From Ceratotherium simum simum (lineage: Eukaryota; Chordata; Mammalia; Perissodactyla; Rhinocerotidae), in NCBI RefSeq assembly GCF_000283155.1, contig NW_004454165.1, positions 41,855,630-41,919,629 on the forward strand: a stretch of DNA of 64,000 bases, given 5' to 3'. The position numbers and the translations under genes were made by a program. Shown here piece after piece: positions 23,612 through 33,399 of the stretch (positions are counted from its first letter, which is position 1; every line of letters begins with the position of its first letter). The notes under the pieces are model-generated. The model had not been told where the DNA came from. It searched no databases and saw only the letters and a program-made list of their open reading frames with translations.

Positions 23612-25280
23612 ATAGCAGTAAGTACATTCTTATCATTAGCTACTTTAAATGTCAATGGAGTAAATGCTCCAATCAAAAGACATAGGATGGCCAATTGGAT
23701 AAAAAAATAAGACCCATATATATGCTACATGCAAGAGACACACTTCAGACCTAAAGACACTCACAAACTGAAAGTGAAGGGATGGAAAAAGGTACTTCAT
23801 ACAAATGGCAATGAAAATAAAGCTGGAGTAGCAATACTTATATCAGACAAAATAGATTTTAAAACAAAAGCTGTAACAAGAGATAAAGAAGGGCACTACA
23901 TAACGATAAAGGGAACAATCCAACAAGAGGCTATAACACTTGTAAATATCTATGCACCAAATATAGGAGTACCTAAATATATAAAGCAGTTATTAACAGA
24001 TATAAAAGGAGAAATACACAGCAACACAATAATAGCCACATTTAACACTCCACTTACACCAGTGCATAGATCATTCAAACAGAAGATCAATAAGGAAAGA
24101 TTGGCCTTAAATGATACATTAGACCAGTCGGACTTAGTAGATATATACAGAACATTCCATTCAAAAACCACAGAATACACATTCTTTTCAAATGCACATG
24201 GAACATTCTCCAGGATAGATCACATATTAGGCCACAAAACAAGTCTCCATAAATTTAAGAAGATTGAAATAATACCATGCATCTTTTCTGACCACAATGG
24301 TATGAAACTAGAAATCAACTACAGGAAGAAAATCAGAAAAGCCACAAATACGTGGAGATTAAACAAAATGCTACTGAACAATTATTGGGTCAATGAAGAT
24401 ATCAAAGGAGAAATAAAAAAATACCTGGAGGCAAATGAAAATGAAAATACAACGTGCGAAAATTTATGGGATACAGCAAAAGCAGTTCTAAGAGGGTAGT
24501 TTATAGCAATACAGGCCTGTCTCAACAAACAAGAAAAATCTCAAACAAGCAATCTAACAGTGCACCTAAAGCAACTGGAAAAAGAAGAACAAAGCCCAAA
24601 ATCAGTATAAGGGAGGAAATAATAAAAATCAGAGCAGAAATAAATGAAATAGAGATTTAAAAAAATAGAAAAAAATCAATGAAACTAAGACCTGGTTCTT
24701 TGAAAAGATGACAAAAAATTGACAAGCCTTTAGCTAGACTCACCAAGAAAAAAGAGAGAAGGCTCAAATAAATAAAATCAGAAGTGAAAGAGGGGAATTA
24801 AAACAGACACCTCAGAAATACAAAAGATTATAAGAGAATACTACGAAAAGCTATATGCCAACAAATTGGATAATCTAGAAGAAATGGATGAATTCTTGGA
24901 ATCATACAACCTTCCAAAACTGAATCAAGAAGAAATAGAGAATTTAAATAGAACAATCACCAGTAAGGAGATTGAAACAGTAATCAAAAACTTCCCCCAA
25001 AAATAAAAGTACAGGACCAGATGGCTTCCCTGGTGAGTTCTACCAAACATTCAAAGAAGACTTAATGCCTATCCTTCTCAAACTCTTCCAAAAAATTGAA
25101 GAGGAGAGGAAGGTTCCTAACTCATTCTACGAAGCCAACATTACCCTGATACCAAAACCAGACAAGGACAACACAAAAAAATAAAATTACAGGCCAATAT
25201 CACTGATGAACATTGACACAAAAATACTCAACAAAATACTAGCAAGTTGAATACAACAATACATTAAAAAGGTCATACAC
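23612..25280 (+). pseudogene. L1 ORF2 pseudogene, 5' half: endonuclease and start of reverse transcriptase
   Basis: Begins where L1 ORF2 begins (an ATG-equivalent now ATA, then 'ATLNVNGVNAPIKRH'). A clean frame at 23729-24499 covers most of the AP-type endonuclease: QETH near the start, VNIYAPN in the middle, then the position of the GDFN motif, which reads ATFN here, then RIDHIL and SDHNGMKLEIN. Loss of the acidic residue of GDFN should kill endonuclease activity. After 24499 the frame breaks repeatedly (stops near 24500, 24658 and 25005), but the linker 'PGPDGFP'-type region (about 25013-25035) and the NYRPISLMN-type segment (about 25183-25215) are still readable across frames. Disrupted at 25280 by the nested L1. 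Confidence 0.92.
25266..25280 (+). repeat. Target-site duplication, left copy (nested L1)
   Basis: 'aaaaaggtcatacac' here is identical to 26377-26391. Both fall at the same point of the host L1 ORF2, so they bound the nested insertion. Confidence 0.92.
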
Positions 25281-25282
25281 CC

Positions 25283-25565
25283 AAGGGGTTGATCTCCATA
25301 ATATATAAAGAACTCACACAATTGGACAACAAAAAAACAAACAACCTGATCAAAAAATGGGCAGAGGAAATGAACAGACACTTCTCCAAGGAAGATATAC
25401 AGTAGGCCAATAGGCACATGAAAAGATGCTCAACATCACTAATCATCAGGGAAATGCAAATCAAAACAACACTAAGATACCACCTCACGCCCGTTAGAAT
25501 GGCTATAATCACCAAGACAAAAAACAACAAATGTTGGAGAGGATGTGGAGAAACAGGAACCCTCA
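25283..25565 (+). pseudogene. L1 ORF2 C-terminal fragment of the nested L1
   Basis: Encodes the end-of-ORF2 region ('[17 protein letters not shown]' type, then '[20 protein letters not shown]', then '[14 protein letters not shown]' with the first cysteines of the C-terminal Cys cluster). A stop (TAG at about 25403) interrupts the frame. The rest is lost in the assembly gap. Compared with the host copy at 27840-28115 it is closely similar but clearly a different L1 copy. Confidence 0.88.
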
Positions 25566-25990
25566 NNNNNNNNNNNNNNNNNNNNNNNNNNNNNNNNNNN
25601 NNNNNNNNNNNNNNNNNNNNNNNNNNNNNNNNNNNNNNNNNNNNNNNNNNNNNNNNNNNNNNNNNNNNNNNNNNNNNNNNNNNNNNNNNNNNNNNNNNNN
25701 NNNNNNNNNNNNNNNNNNNNNNNNNNNNNNNNNNNNNNNNNNNNNNNNNNNNNNNNNNNNNNNNNNNNNNNNNNNNNNNNNNNNNNNNNNNNNNNNNNNN
25801 NNNNNNNNNNNNNNNNNNNNNNNNNNNNNNNNNNNNNNNNNNNNNNNNNNNNNNNNNNNNNNNNNNNNNNNNNNNNNNNNNNNNNNNNNNNNNNNNNNNN
25901 NNNNNNNNNNNNNNNNNNNNNNNNNNNNNNNNNNNNNNNNNNNNNNNNNNNNNNNNNNNNNNNNNNNNNNNNNNNNNNNNNNNNNNNNNN
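25566..25990. other. Assembly gap of 425 N
   Basis: The run of N sits wholly inside the nested L1. Matching flanks in the host L1 (28115 and 28771) are about 424 bp apart once the ERE and one copy of its duplication are removed, so the gap length agrees with an uninterrupted L1 segment. Frames read across it are meaningless. Confidence 0.97.
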
Positions 25991-26153
25991 ACACATGGAC
26001 AGAGAAAACTGGACTGTGGTTACCAGGGGCAGTGGGGGTGGGGGGTGGGCACAAGGGGTGAAGGGAGTCATATATATGGTGATGGACAAACAAAAATGTA
26101 CAACCCAAAATTTCACAATGTTAGAAACCATTAAAACATCAACAACAAAAAAA

Positions 26154-26366
26154 TTTTTTAAGTGGAAAAAAAAATTTTTTTCAATTAAAGGTGTGTTTTC
26201 ATATAGAAAAGTTGAGCTGTAATGGACACCGTAGGATGAAAATTAATAATCAGACAGATTAAAATTCACAGTGTCTAATTGATTCTCAAAACAATCTATA
26301 CAAAAAAATGTAATATGATGTTGCTTTCTATTGTTGCTTGAAAATAAAAAAATATCTATGCATTGT
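26154..26366 (+). other. Probable 3'-transduced segment carried by the nested L1
   Basis: Non-L1 sequence lying between the L1 3' end (ATTAAA at 26130-26135, A-run near 26146-26153) and a second poly(A) (26367-26381). It has an AATAAA at 26343-26348, 18 nt before the second poly(A), which is the spacing of a used polyadenylation site. It is AT-rich and has no frame or repeat that I recognise. It would be the 3' flank of the L1 source locus, copied by read-through. Confidence 0.65.
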
Positions 26367-26376
26367 AAAAAAAAAA

Positions 26377-26391
26377 AAAAAGGTCATACAC
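26377..26391 (+). repeat. Target-site duplication, right copy (nested L1)
   Basis: Identical to 25266-25280. The host L1 resumes at 26392 with 'catgatcaagtggaatttat', which is exactly what should follow 25280. Confidence 0.92.
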
Positions 26392-28745
26392 CATGATCAA
26401 GTGGAATTTATTCCAGGAATGGTTCAACATCTGCAAATCAATCAACGTGATACATCACATTAATAAAATGAAGAATGAAAATCACATGATCATCTCTGTA
26501 GATGCAGAGAAAGCATTTGACAAGATAGAGCATCCATTTATGATAAAAACTCTGAATAAAATGGGTATAGAAGGAAAATACCTCAACATAATAAAGGCCA
26601 TGTATGACAGACCCAGAAATAATATCATTCTCGATGGAGAAAAACTGAAAGCTATCCCTCTAAGAACAAGAACCAGACAAGGATGCCCACTTTCACCACT
26701 CTTATTTAACGTAGTATTGGAAGTCCTAGCCAGAGCAATCAGGCAAGAAAAAAAGAAATAAAAGGGATCCAAATTGGAAAGGAAGAAGTGAAACTGTCAC
26801 CATCTGAAGGTGACATGATTTTACAATAGAAAACCCTAAAGAATCCACCAAAAAACTTTTAGAAATAATAAATGAATACAGTTAAGTTGCAGGATACAAA
26901 GTCAACATACAAAAATCAGTTGCATTTCTATACACTAACAATGAAGTAGCAGAAAGAGAAATTAAGAATACAATCCCATTTACAATTGCAACAAAAAGAA
27001 TAAAATACCTAGGAATAAACTTAACCAAAGAGGTGAAAGACTTATACACTGAAAACTATAAAACATTGTTGAAAGTAATAGAAGAAGACACAAAGAAATG
27101 GAAAAATATTTTGTGCTCTTGGATTGGAAGAATTAACATAGTTAAAATGTGCATACTTGCTAAAGCAATCTATAGAATCAATGCAATCTCTATCAAAGTT
27201 CCAATGACATTTTTCACAGAAATAGAATGAAGAATTCTAAAATATATATGGAAGAACAAAAGACCCTGAGTAGCCAAGGAATCCCGAGAAAAAAGAACAA
27301 AGCTGGAGGTATCATACTCCCTGATTTCAAAATATACTACAAAGCTTTAGTAATCAAAACAGCATGGTACTGGCACAAAAACAGACACACAGATCAATGG
27401 AACAGAATAGAAAGCCCAGAAACAAACCCACACATCTATTTTTGACAAGGGAGCTAAGAACATAAAATGGAGAATGGAAAGTCTCCTCAACAAATGGTGT
27501 TGGGAAAACTGGACAGCCACATGCAAAAGAATGAAAGTAGACCATTACCTTACACCATACACAAAAATTAACTCAAAATGGATTAAAGACTTGAATGTAA
27601 GACCTGAAACCATGAAATTTCTAGAAGAAAACCTAGGCAGTACACTCTTCGACATCTGTCTTAGCAGCATATTTTAAGTACCATGTCTGACCGGGCAAGG
27701 GAAACAATAGAAAAAATAAACAAATGGGACTACATCAAACTAAAAAGCTTCTGCACAGCAAAGGAAACCGTTAACAAAATGAAAAGACAACCTAGCAATT
27801 GGGAGAAGATATTTGCAAACCACATATCTGATAAGAGGTTAATATCTAAAATATATAAAGAGCTCATACATCTCAACAACAAAATAACTAACAACCCAAT
27901 TAAAAAATGGGCAAAAGATCTGAACAGACATTTCCCCAAAGAAGATATACAGATGGCCAACAGGCACATGAAAAGATGTTCAACAGCACTAATTATCAGG
28001 GAAATGCAAATCAAAACTACAATGAGATATCACCTCATGCCTGTCAGAATGGCTATAATTAACAAGACAGGAAACAATAAATGTTGGAGAGGATGTAGAG
28101 AAAAGTGAACTCTCATACACTGCTGGTGGGAATGCAAACTAGTGCAACCACTATGGAAAACAGTATGGAGATTCCTCAAAAAATTAAGACTAGAATTACC
28201 TTACAATCCAGCTATTCTACTGCTGGGTATTTATCCAAAGAACATGAAAACACCAATGCGTAAAGATACATGCACCCCTGTGTTCGTAGCATTATTTTAT
28301 TTATTTATTTTTTATAATTTTTATTTATTTATTTTTTCCCCCAAAGCCCCAGTAGATAGTTGTATGTCATAGCTGCACATCCTTCTAGTTGCTGTATGTG
28401 GCATGCCGTCTCAGCATGGCCAGACAAGAGGTGCATTGGTGCGTGCCCGGATCCTAACCAGGCTGCCAGTAGCAGAGTGCATGCACTTAACCGCTAAGCC
28501 ACGGGCCAGCCCCGTTGCAGCATTATTCACAATAGCCGAGACTTGGAAGCAACCTAGGTGCCCATGGAGGGATGAATGGATAAAGAAGATGTGATATATA
28601 TATATATATAATGGAATACTACTCAGCCATAAAAAAGGATAAAATCATGTCATTTGTGACAACATGGATGGGCCTTGAGGGTATTATGCTGAGCAAATTA
28701 AGTAAGAGGGAGAAAATCAAATACCATATCATCTCACTCATAAAT
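26392..28745 (+). pseudogene. L1 ORF2 pseudogene, 3' half: reverse transcriptase core and C-terminus
   Basis: Continues the ORF2 split at 25280. The frame at 26393-26761 holds the RT motif-A segment ([14 protein letters not shown]) and the [12 protein letters not shown] segment. The next catalytic motif, normally FADD, reads SEGD near 26797-26808 and is followed by a stop, so the polymerase centre is lost. Later segments are readable in broken frames: '[19 protein letters not shown]' (about 26977-27030), the 'TQWNRIE'-like region (about 27395), and the C-terminal Cys-rich part '[11 protein letters not shown]' then 'HCWWEC' (about 28074-28135). The 'TWKQPRC' and 'DEWIKKM' tail lies beyond the ERE inserted near 28297. 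Confidence 0.93.
28285..28527 (-). mobile_element. ERE SINE inside the old L1, with target-site duplication
   Basis: On the minus strand: tRNA-like head (ggggctggcccgtggcttag), B-box region, 'acatacaactatctactggg' body, then an A/T-rich tail expanded into TTTA units (28297-28340). Unlike the copy at 1520 it lacks the downstream tail units. Flanks 'cgtagcattatt' (28285-28296) and 'tgcagcattatt' (28516-28527) fit a slightly diverged duplication of L1 sequence. It interrupts the L1 ORF2 C-terminus. Confidence 0.9.
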
Positions 28746-29014
28746 AGAAGATAAAAACAACACCAAACAAACACAAAGAGACGGAGATTGGATCAATGGT
28801 TACCAGAGGGGAAGGGGGGAGGGAAGAGGGGGAAAGGGATGATTAGGCACATGTGTATGGTGATGGATGGTAATTAGTCTTTGGGTGGTGAACATGATGT
28901 AATCTACACAGAAATCGAAATATAATGATGTACACCCGATATTTATATAATGTTATAAACCAATAAAAAAGACTGATAATTCCTACTAGATTTCTGCTTA
29001 CATGAATGTCCCAC

Positions 29015-29216
29015 GGAGCATTTGGAAGTTGTGCAGGGATGGGGTAGATCTCCATCATGTGGGGCTCTGAGGGCACTGGGGGACAGTTAGCATCCCTGGC
29101 CTCTATCGCCAAGTGCCAGCACATGCCCAACCATAGTGACAGTGAACACAAGCCCCACTCCTCCCCAAACGCCCTCCAGGGTGTGCCCCACATCGCTGAG
29201 AACCATCTACCCAGGT
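29015..29216 (+). repeat. MER5A-like hAT-Charlie element
   Basis: 'cagttagcatccctggcctctatcgccaagtgccagcac', 'gtgacagtgaacacaagccccactcctcccc' and the terminal 'atcgctgagaaccatc' follow the MER5A consensus order (a non-autonomous DNA transposon with 'ttgagaaccactg' ends). The 5' end is blurred. Confidence 0.8.
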
Positions 29217-29570
29217 ACTGTCCCTGGCACCAGGACATGCTCATCGTCCCTGTGAAAACGTCTGAGATACTGCGGGACCTGAAATCGTGCAGTCTGCTTG
29301 GGCGGAATGCATTAGGGACACAGGATTGTCTTTTGTTGTGAGCACAACTTCAGACTCCTTTGGGCAGGGCTGCTTATCCTATGGGGCATGGTGTTAGGCG
29401 ACTGTGCAGACCGTGGGGGCGTTTTCCTAACTCCTAAAGGGAGGTTCAGGCCAGACAAGGGGCTGCCCAGGACTCCCAGGCATGGCCTTTCCGTAGACGG
29501 GGCTCCGGAGACGCAGCCGTGGAGCTCGGGGTGTCGCGTCTACGGGGTTAGGCTACTGTCTGAGTTTTAA
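29217..29570. other. CpG-enriched single-copy block
   Basis: 29395-29550 holds a cluster of CpGs (gtgttaggcgactgtgcagaccg; ctccggagacgcagccg; ggtgtcgcgtctacg) unusual for the surrounding AT-rich DNA. No TATA box is evident. Confidence 0.4.
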
Positions 29571-29584
29571 GTTGATACTTGCAG

Positions 29585-29779
29585 AATCCTGTTCTGAGAG
29601 GAGAGTGGTAGGCCCGTACACATTCTTCTCCAGCGACGGTTTGGACAGGAGGCTGGGGAACGCCCTCGTGGAACGGAGGAGTCAGCTTTTCAGTGGCGAC
29701 AACTGCTGCCTGCTGAGTGTCCGTTACGGGACAGGCGTTGCTTTTGTGGAGTTTCTGGTCTTGACAATAAACTGCCAAG
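29585..29779 (+). other. Candidate unannotated exon with near-ideal splice donor
   Basis: 'aactgccaag' is followed at 29780 by 'gtaagtatg', a full match to the U1 donor consensus. Upstream, 'gttgatacttgcag' ending at 29584 could serve as a weak acceptor, though the block could also be a first exon just downstream of the CpG-rich patch. An open frame runs across it from 29572 but resembles no protein family that I know. This is a splice-signal prediction only; one good donor can occur by chance. Confidence 0.3.
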
Positions 29780-29785
29780 GTAAGT

Positions 29786-31329
29786 ATGACTATCATCTCG
29801 TTTTTCCCAGTTGAAACTCAGACACAAAAGTTCAATAATTACCAATGGAAAGCTAAAAATTTCTAAATATCTGAGAGAGTACCTGCACCAGGCTACTGCA
29901 CAGTTTCGACGGCACAGCAGAATTTTCTGCCTCCTTTCTTGTACTTTACAAACATAAAAATATTCTGCTCTGACAGGGCTAAGAATCACAAATGCTTTTA
30001 TGTCAGAAAAAGGTACACTTAATTCTGAGTTGCTCAGGTGTAAATCAAACAGTTTGTGAATGAGACGTGGATTTCCATTCCTTCCCGATTTGTCAGTATT
30101 TTTCCAAGTTTATTCATTAGCGACTTTACCCAAATAGGAACAGCAGCAATTCTTTCTGCAATGAAATCAGAGTAGTTTGTGACATTATTTTTGAAGTTCT
30201 GGTGAAGCGGTTGGTGGCTGGTGAAGCCCACGTTTCAGAAAAATGGGCGACTGGGATTTGATTTAGCCATGCCCTGCTGCTCTCAGAGAATTGGTGGCTT
30301 AGGGGCCCGAAGTCCTACTTTATGTAAGGAAATACAGCTTCTTTGACAGACAGAGCAATATTTCTTTACCCCAAAATCTATCATTGCGGCTTTTGAGCTT
30401 CACTTAATATTTTGAATAATGAAATAGAGGGATCTTTGTGTGGCAGCTCGAGAGCAGAGCATCGCTGACAGATCAAAGTGCTGAAGTTAATCAGGCTGAA
30501 CAGCGCTGACATTTGCAAGAAGAGATTGCCAGTGAATTAGGGGAGAGGAGATGTTCTTCAAGTTGAACAGATTCTTCTGTGAATTTAAAGGGAGATAAAT
30601 CTTAAAAGCACAATTAAGTTTTCCTGGAAGTATTTTCCTCCATGGAGTAAAAGTTCTGCATCTGATTCCAGAACGAGTACACACACCACCACCGTTCTCT
30701 AAGCATCTTAGACGGCAGTGAGCTGAAAGGAGCAGCTTGGAAGTCTTTCGATGTACATTTCTTGACTGAATTCTTTTTTTAGGTGCGAAAGGGGTATTCG
30801 AGTTCCACTTCTGATCTATCCAACATCCAGCTGTTACTCAGGTTTAAACATGATCTCGTAGAGAACCATCGGTCTGATCATCCCCAAATGAGCTTCATGC
30901 CGGGGCCGGAGCCTCCATCACCCCAATGTTGGCTGAGACTTCGGAGCCTCTGTTTTGATCTGGATGCTTGTTTTTGGGTAGGAGATTCAATTCTGTCGAT
31001 TAAGGCGGAACACCTGCTTTTTCTCTGATTTTTCCGCAGATTTACATTTTGAAAAGCAAAGCAGGTGCTTGAATTTTGTAGCATTATAATGAAATGGAAA
31101 ATTGTCAATGTCACCAAAGTGATTGAAAAATTTCCAAAATGAAGCTGAATTCATGAAATGTTATGAGGCTGTGAGACCAAAATTCCAACATGGCTTTCCA
31201 GGAGAAACTCACCCAGGGAGCTTAGTGGAAGAATTCGGAGAGACTGATTTTTTTAATTTACTAACACCCTAGGATTTTATGGATTCTCAGAAAGTTCAAA
31301 AAAAAAAAAAAAAAAAAGGAGTGTCAGGC
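29786..31329. other. Single-copy non-coding DNA
   Basis: No named repeat recognised. A 20-A run lies at 31298-31317. An 'aattcttttttttag' acceptor-like signal ends at about 30782. The region may be conserved non-coding DNA, but I cannot test this. Confidence 0.4.
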
Positions 31330-31940
31330 AGCAATATTACGTAGTATGTTTAATACAGCATTTGCGAATAGCAAATTGTCAGGAACTCTTAGGAACGCTA
31401 TTATATCTGTGATTCTGGAGCCAGGAGGAGAGAGAGATGGGAAATTGCAACAATTACAGTCCCATCTCATTGATTAACGCCGATTGCAAAATAGTCACGA
31501 AAATGTTGGCATTGCAGCTTCAGTCTGTTTTACCTAATAACGTTCATGCCAATCACACCAGATTTATCAAAGGGAGGCATTAAAACAACAGAGGCAGCAC
31601 CGTGTCATCTCAACGCAAGTAGCTCAATGTGCACGAGGAAACACCGCGGATCTCTCCTGAACCAGTCTCTTCCCAGTTCTGATGTTTAATTTGCAATTGC
31701 TGTTTCTTGGCTTAATCACAGGACACAGGGTAGTTAACTTTTAAATGCTCTCTGTTTTGATATGGAAAAAAGCAGTCGAATGGGACAGTCCTATTCCACC
31801 TCATATAGCGAATCACTGGGAGGACAAAACCTGAACCAGAGAATTTCTTCCCCGGAAAGAAGACTAGTTCAGGAATTATGCTTCTATTTATAGGCCTTTT
31901 CACCAGAAGGGAGAGGCTGCACTTTGATGAAATTCCCGAG
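31330..31940 (+). pseudogene. Decayed non-LTR reverse transcriptase, Tx1/L1-clade-like
   Basis: Conceptual translation shows, in order: MFNTAF...LRNAIISVILEPG (31346-31426), then after a frameshift near 31447, NYSPISLINADCKIVTKML (31452-31508), then LQSVLPNNVHA and TRFIKGRH (about 31521-31582), stops near 31583 and 31619, and a DMEK...EWD remnant across a frameshift near 31757-31783. This matches the RT block order 'AxISVIxKPGKD / NYRPISLIN / LPxxIHxDQTGFIKGR / DAEKAFDxVEW'. The LP..VH..xxTxFIKGR wording is unlike mammalian L1, whose copy in this same window reads an IHHDQ...FIPGM type. I infer an ancient Tx1-like or other L1-clade LINE. Catalytic aspartates cannot be confirmed and no intact frame remains. 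Confidence 0.6.
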
Positions 31941-32749
31941 CACATGAAAGTTGTTCACTTTTCCGGGTTTTACGTTTCAGTTTTCTAAGTCTTTTGCTTC
32001 ACAGGAGAACTTGTTCCACATCTTATGCAGGAACACTGGTTCCACATCATGTTCCACACCTTGTCCTATATTCTATTCCCTAGTTGTTATATAACTTGTC
32101 TATATCTTTCTGCAGGGACACCTCTGGTCAAAGCAAACACTGTGGAAATAACATTCACAGCATTTTGCAAAGCTTCCCTTACTGTCTCACTTTTCTGCCC
32201 TGGGCCCTGCCCTGTATTAATGTAAATACAAATTTATGTTGAACCAAGAGGGACTAGGGTTTGGAAGGATAATGAGGCCCTTTTCTTCCTGACCTTTAGA
32301 TGGTAATTGAGGACACCATTAGCTCTCTGGAAAGACTCCTCTTGAAGTTGCACATCTAGTTGTGTTTAGTTGGGATGCAGGAAGAATGAAGGAAAGTTCT
32401 TGAAAACATTGTGGTATCCAGACCTAGAGAAAACTCATTAAAACCCTCATATTTAGTTGGTTGTTGATTGAAAGCTAAGAAAAGAGCAATTGTGAACACG
32501 AATTAAGCCAGTCTTGTAACTGTAAATTGATAAATTGCCAGTGCCCCCCAAAGAGGATTGGATGTAAATACAATCAGCAGCCTTCATTTCTTGCCCAGCA
32601 GTGACAGCACAAGGCTTTAGGGAGGCTAGCAGAAATGTGGAAAGTAGCTGACTGGGCTCCCTCCACCCTTCATCCTGCCCCTGCTCCTTTCCGGGTTGGT
32701 TAGGTATTCTTTGCCAGCCAGCAGGGAGCCTGCCTTGAACACAGCAGCT
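31941..32749. other. Single-copy non-coding DNA
   Basis: No recognised feature. A local near-duplication of 'gttccacatc' units occurs at 32012-32060. Confidence 0.4.
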
Positions 32750-33045
32750 CCCTCCCTAAACTGCCAAACTCCTACTCACCCCTCAAGACCCATTTCACCT
32801 ATCACTTCTTTGATGAAGCCTTCCTGGATTTCCGCAAGGCCAAGTGAATTACTCTTTCCTCTTTGCTCCTAGAGTACTGTATTCACATTTCTCTTGCAGT
32901 GTTTATCATTCTGAATTCATCCACTTGCATGCTGCCCACACGGCAAGCAGCTTGAGGCAGGAGCCCTGCCTTGCTCATCCTTTGTCCCAGCACCTAGTGG
33001 TCTGTAAATGTTTGTCCAATGAATGAGTACATGAATGAGTCGATC
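32750..33045 (+). mobile_element. L2 LINE 3' end, sense
   Basis: 'gatgaagccttcctggatttcc', 'ccacacggcaagcagcttgagg' and 'cagcacctagtggtctgtaaatgtttgtccaatgaatgag' follow the L2 3' end, including its short tandem 'aatgaatgag' terminus. Confidence 0.9.
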
Positions 33046-33239
33046 AAGTAAGTAATGGTTACCAATGTCATTAACTAGGACGTTTGAAGACCACAGCTGA
33101 GAACTGGCTATATATACACACACACATTTCACAAACCTGTTCTCTGTCCCTATTTTTAAGCTGTAGTTCCTTCTCTGAGCGCTGGTCGCCTCAGAGAAGT
33201 CATGCAGGACCCCTACACTACGCTCAAGACCCAGCTCTT

Positions 33240-33345
33240 GCTTACTACAAGGATTAGATGAGGTACTGCCAGTAAAGTACCTTAGACACTGCCCAGAATA
33301 TCCTGAGTGCTCAGTATACGTTAGTTCTTGTTAGTTGGTGGACCT
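33240..33345 (+). repeat. MIR fragment, sense 3' part
   Basis: 'aaggattagatgaggtactgcc' to 'tgagtgctcagtatacgttag' matches the MIR 3' half. Confidence 0.75.
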
Positions 33346-33399
33346 AATACTATTACAGGGCTTGGGGCGACGCGATAAGCGGGCATTGCTCCCTGGTAC

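Larger units (their letters stand above)
25281..26376 (+). mobile_element. Nested, 5'-truncated L1 inserted in the old L1
   Basis: It starts abruptly in the C-terminal part of ORF2 ('aaggggttgatctccataat'), reads through the region corresponding to 27835-28115 of the host copy, disappears into a 425-base N gap, and returns at 25991 in the 3' UTR ('ctgtggttaccaggggc'). The L1-like part ends near 26153 after an ATTAAA (26130-26135) and a short A-run. About 215 bp of non-L1 sequence with its own AATAAA (26343-26348) and poly(A) from 26367 follow. The whole is bracketed by the 15-bp duplication. Very short retained length and 5' truncation are typical of L1 target-primed insertion. Confidence 0.9.
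23130..28972 (+). mobile_element. Old L1 (L1M-like) LINE, 5'-truncated, interrupted twice
   Basis: The host L1 consists of 23130-25280 plus 26392-28972. It starts in the A-rich region upstream of ORF2 (5' UTR and ORF1 missing), carries a decayed ORF2, a G-rich 3' UTR start ('gaggggaaggggggagg' near 28804) and ends near 'aaaccaataaaaaagac'. It is interrupted by a younger L1 (25281-26376) and by an ERE (about 28297-28512). I see no convincing target-site duplication around the whole unit, so the exact ends are approximate. Multiple frameshifts and stops make it immobile. Confidence 0.93.

Noticed and set aside
25418..26222. Long frames of up to 238 codons across the gap
   Set aside because: They consist mostly of N-derived unknown residues within an L1 and are artefacts.
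31298..31317. Poly(A) of 20 as the tail of a processed pseudogene or SINE
   Set aside because: The sequence upstream shows no transcript-like frame or SINE head, and no flanking duplication is visible. It may be an expanded A-run within the RT relic.
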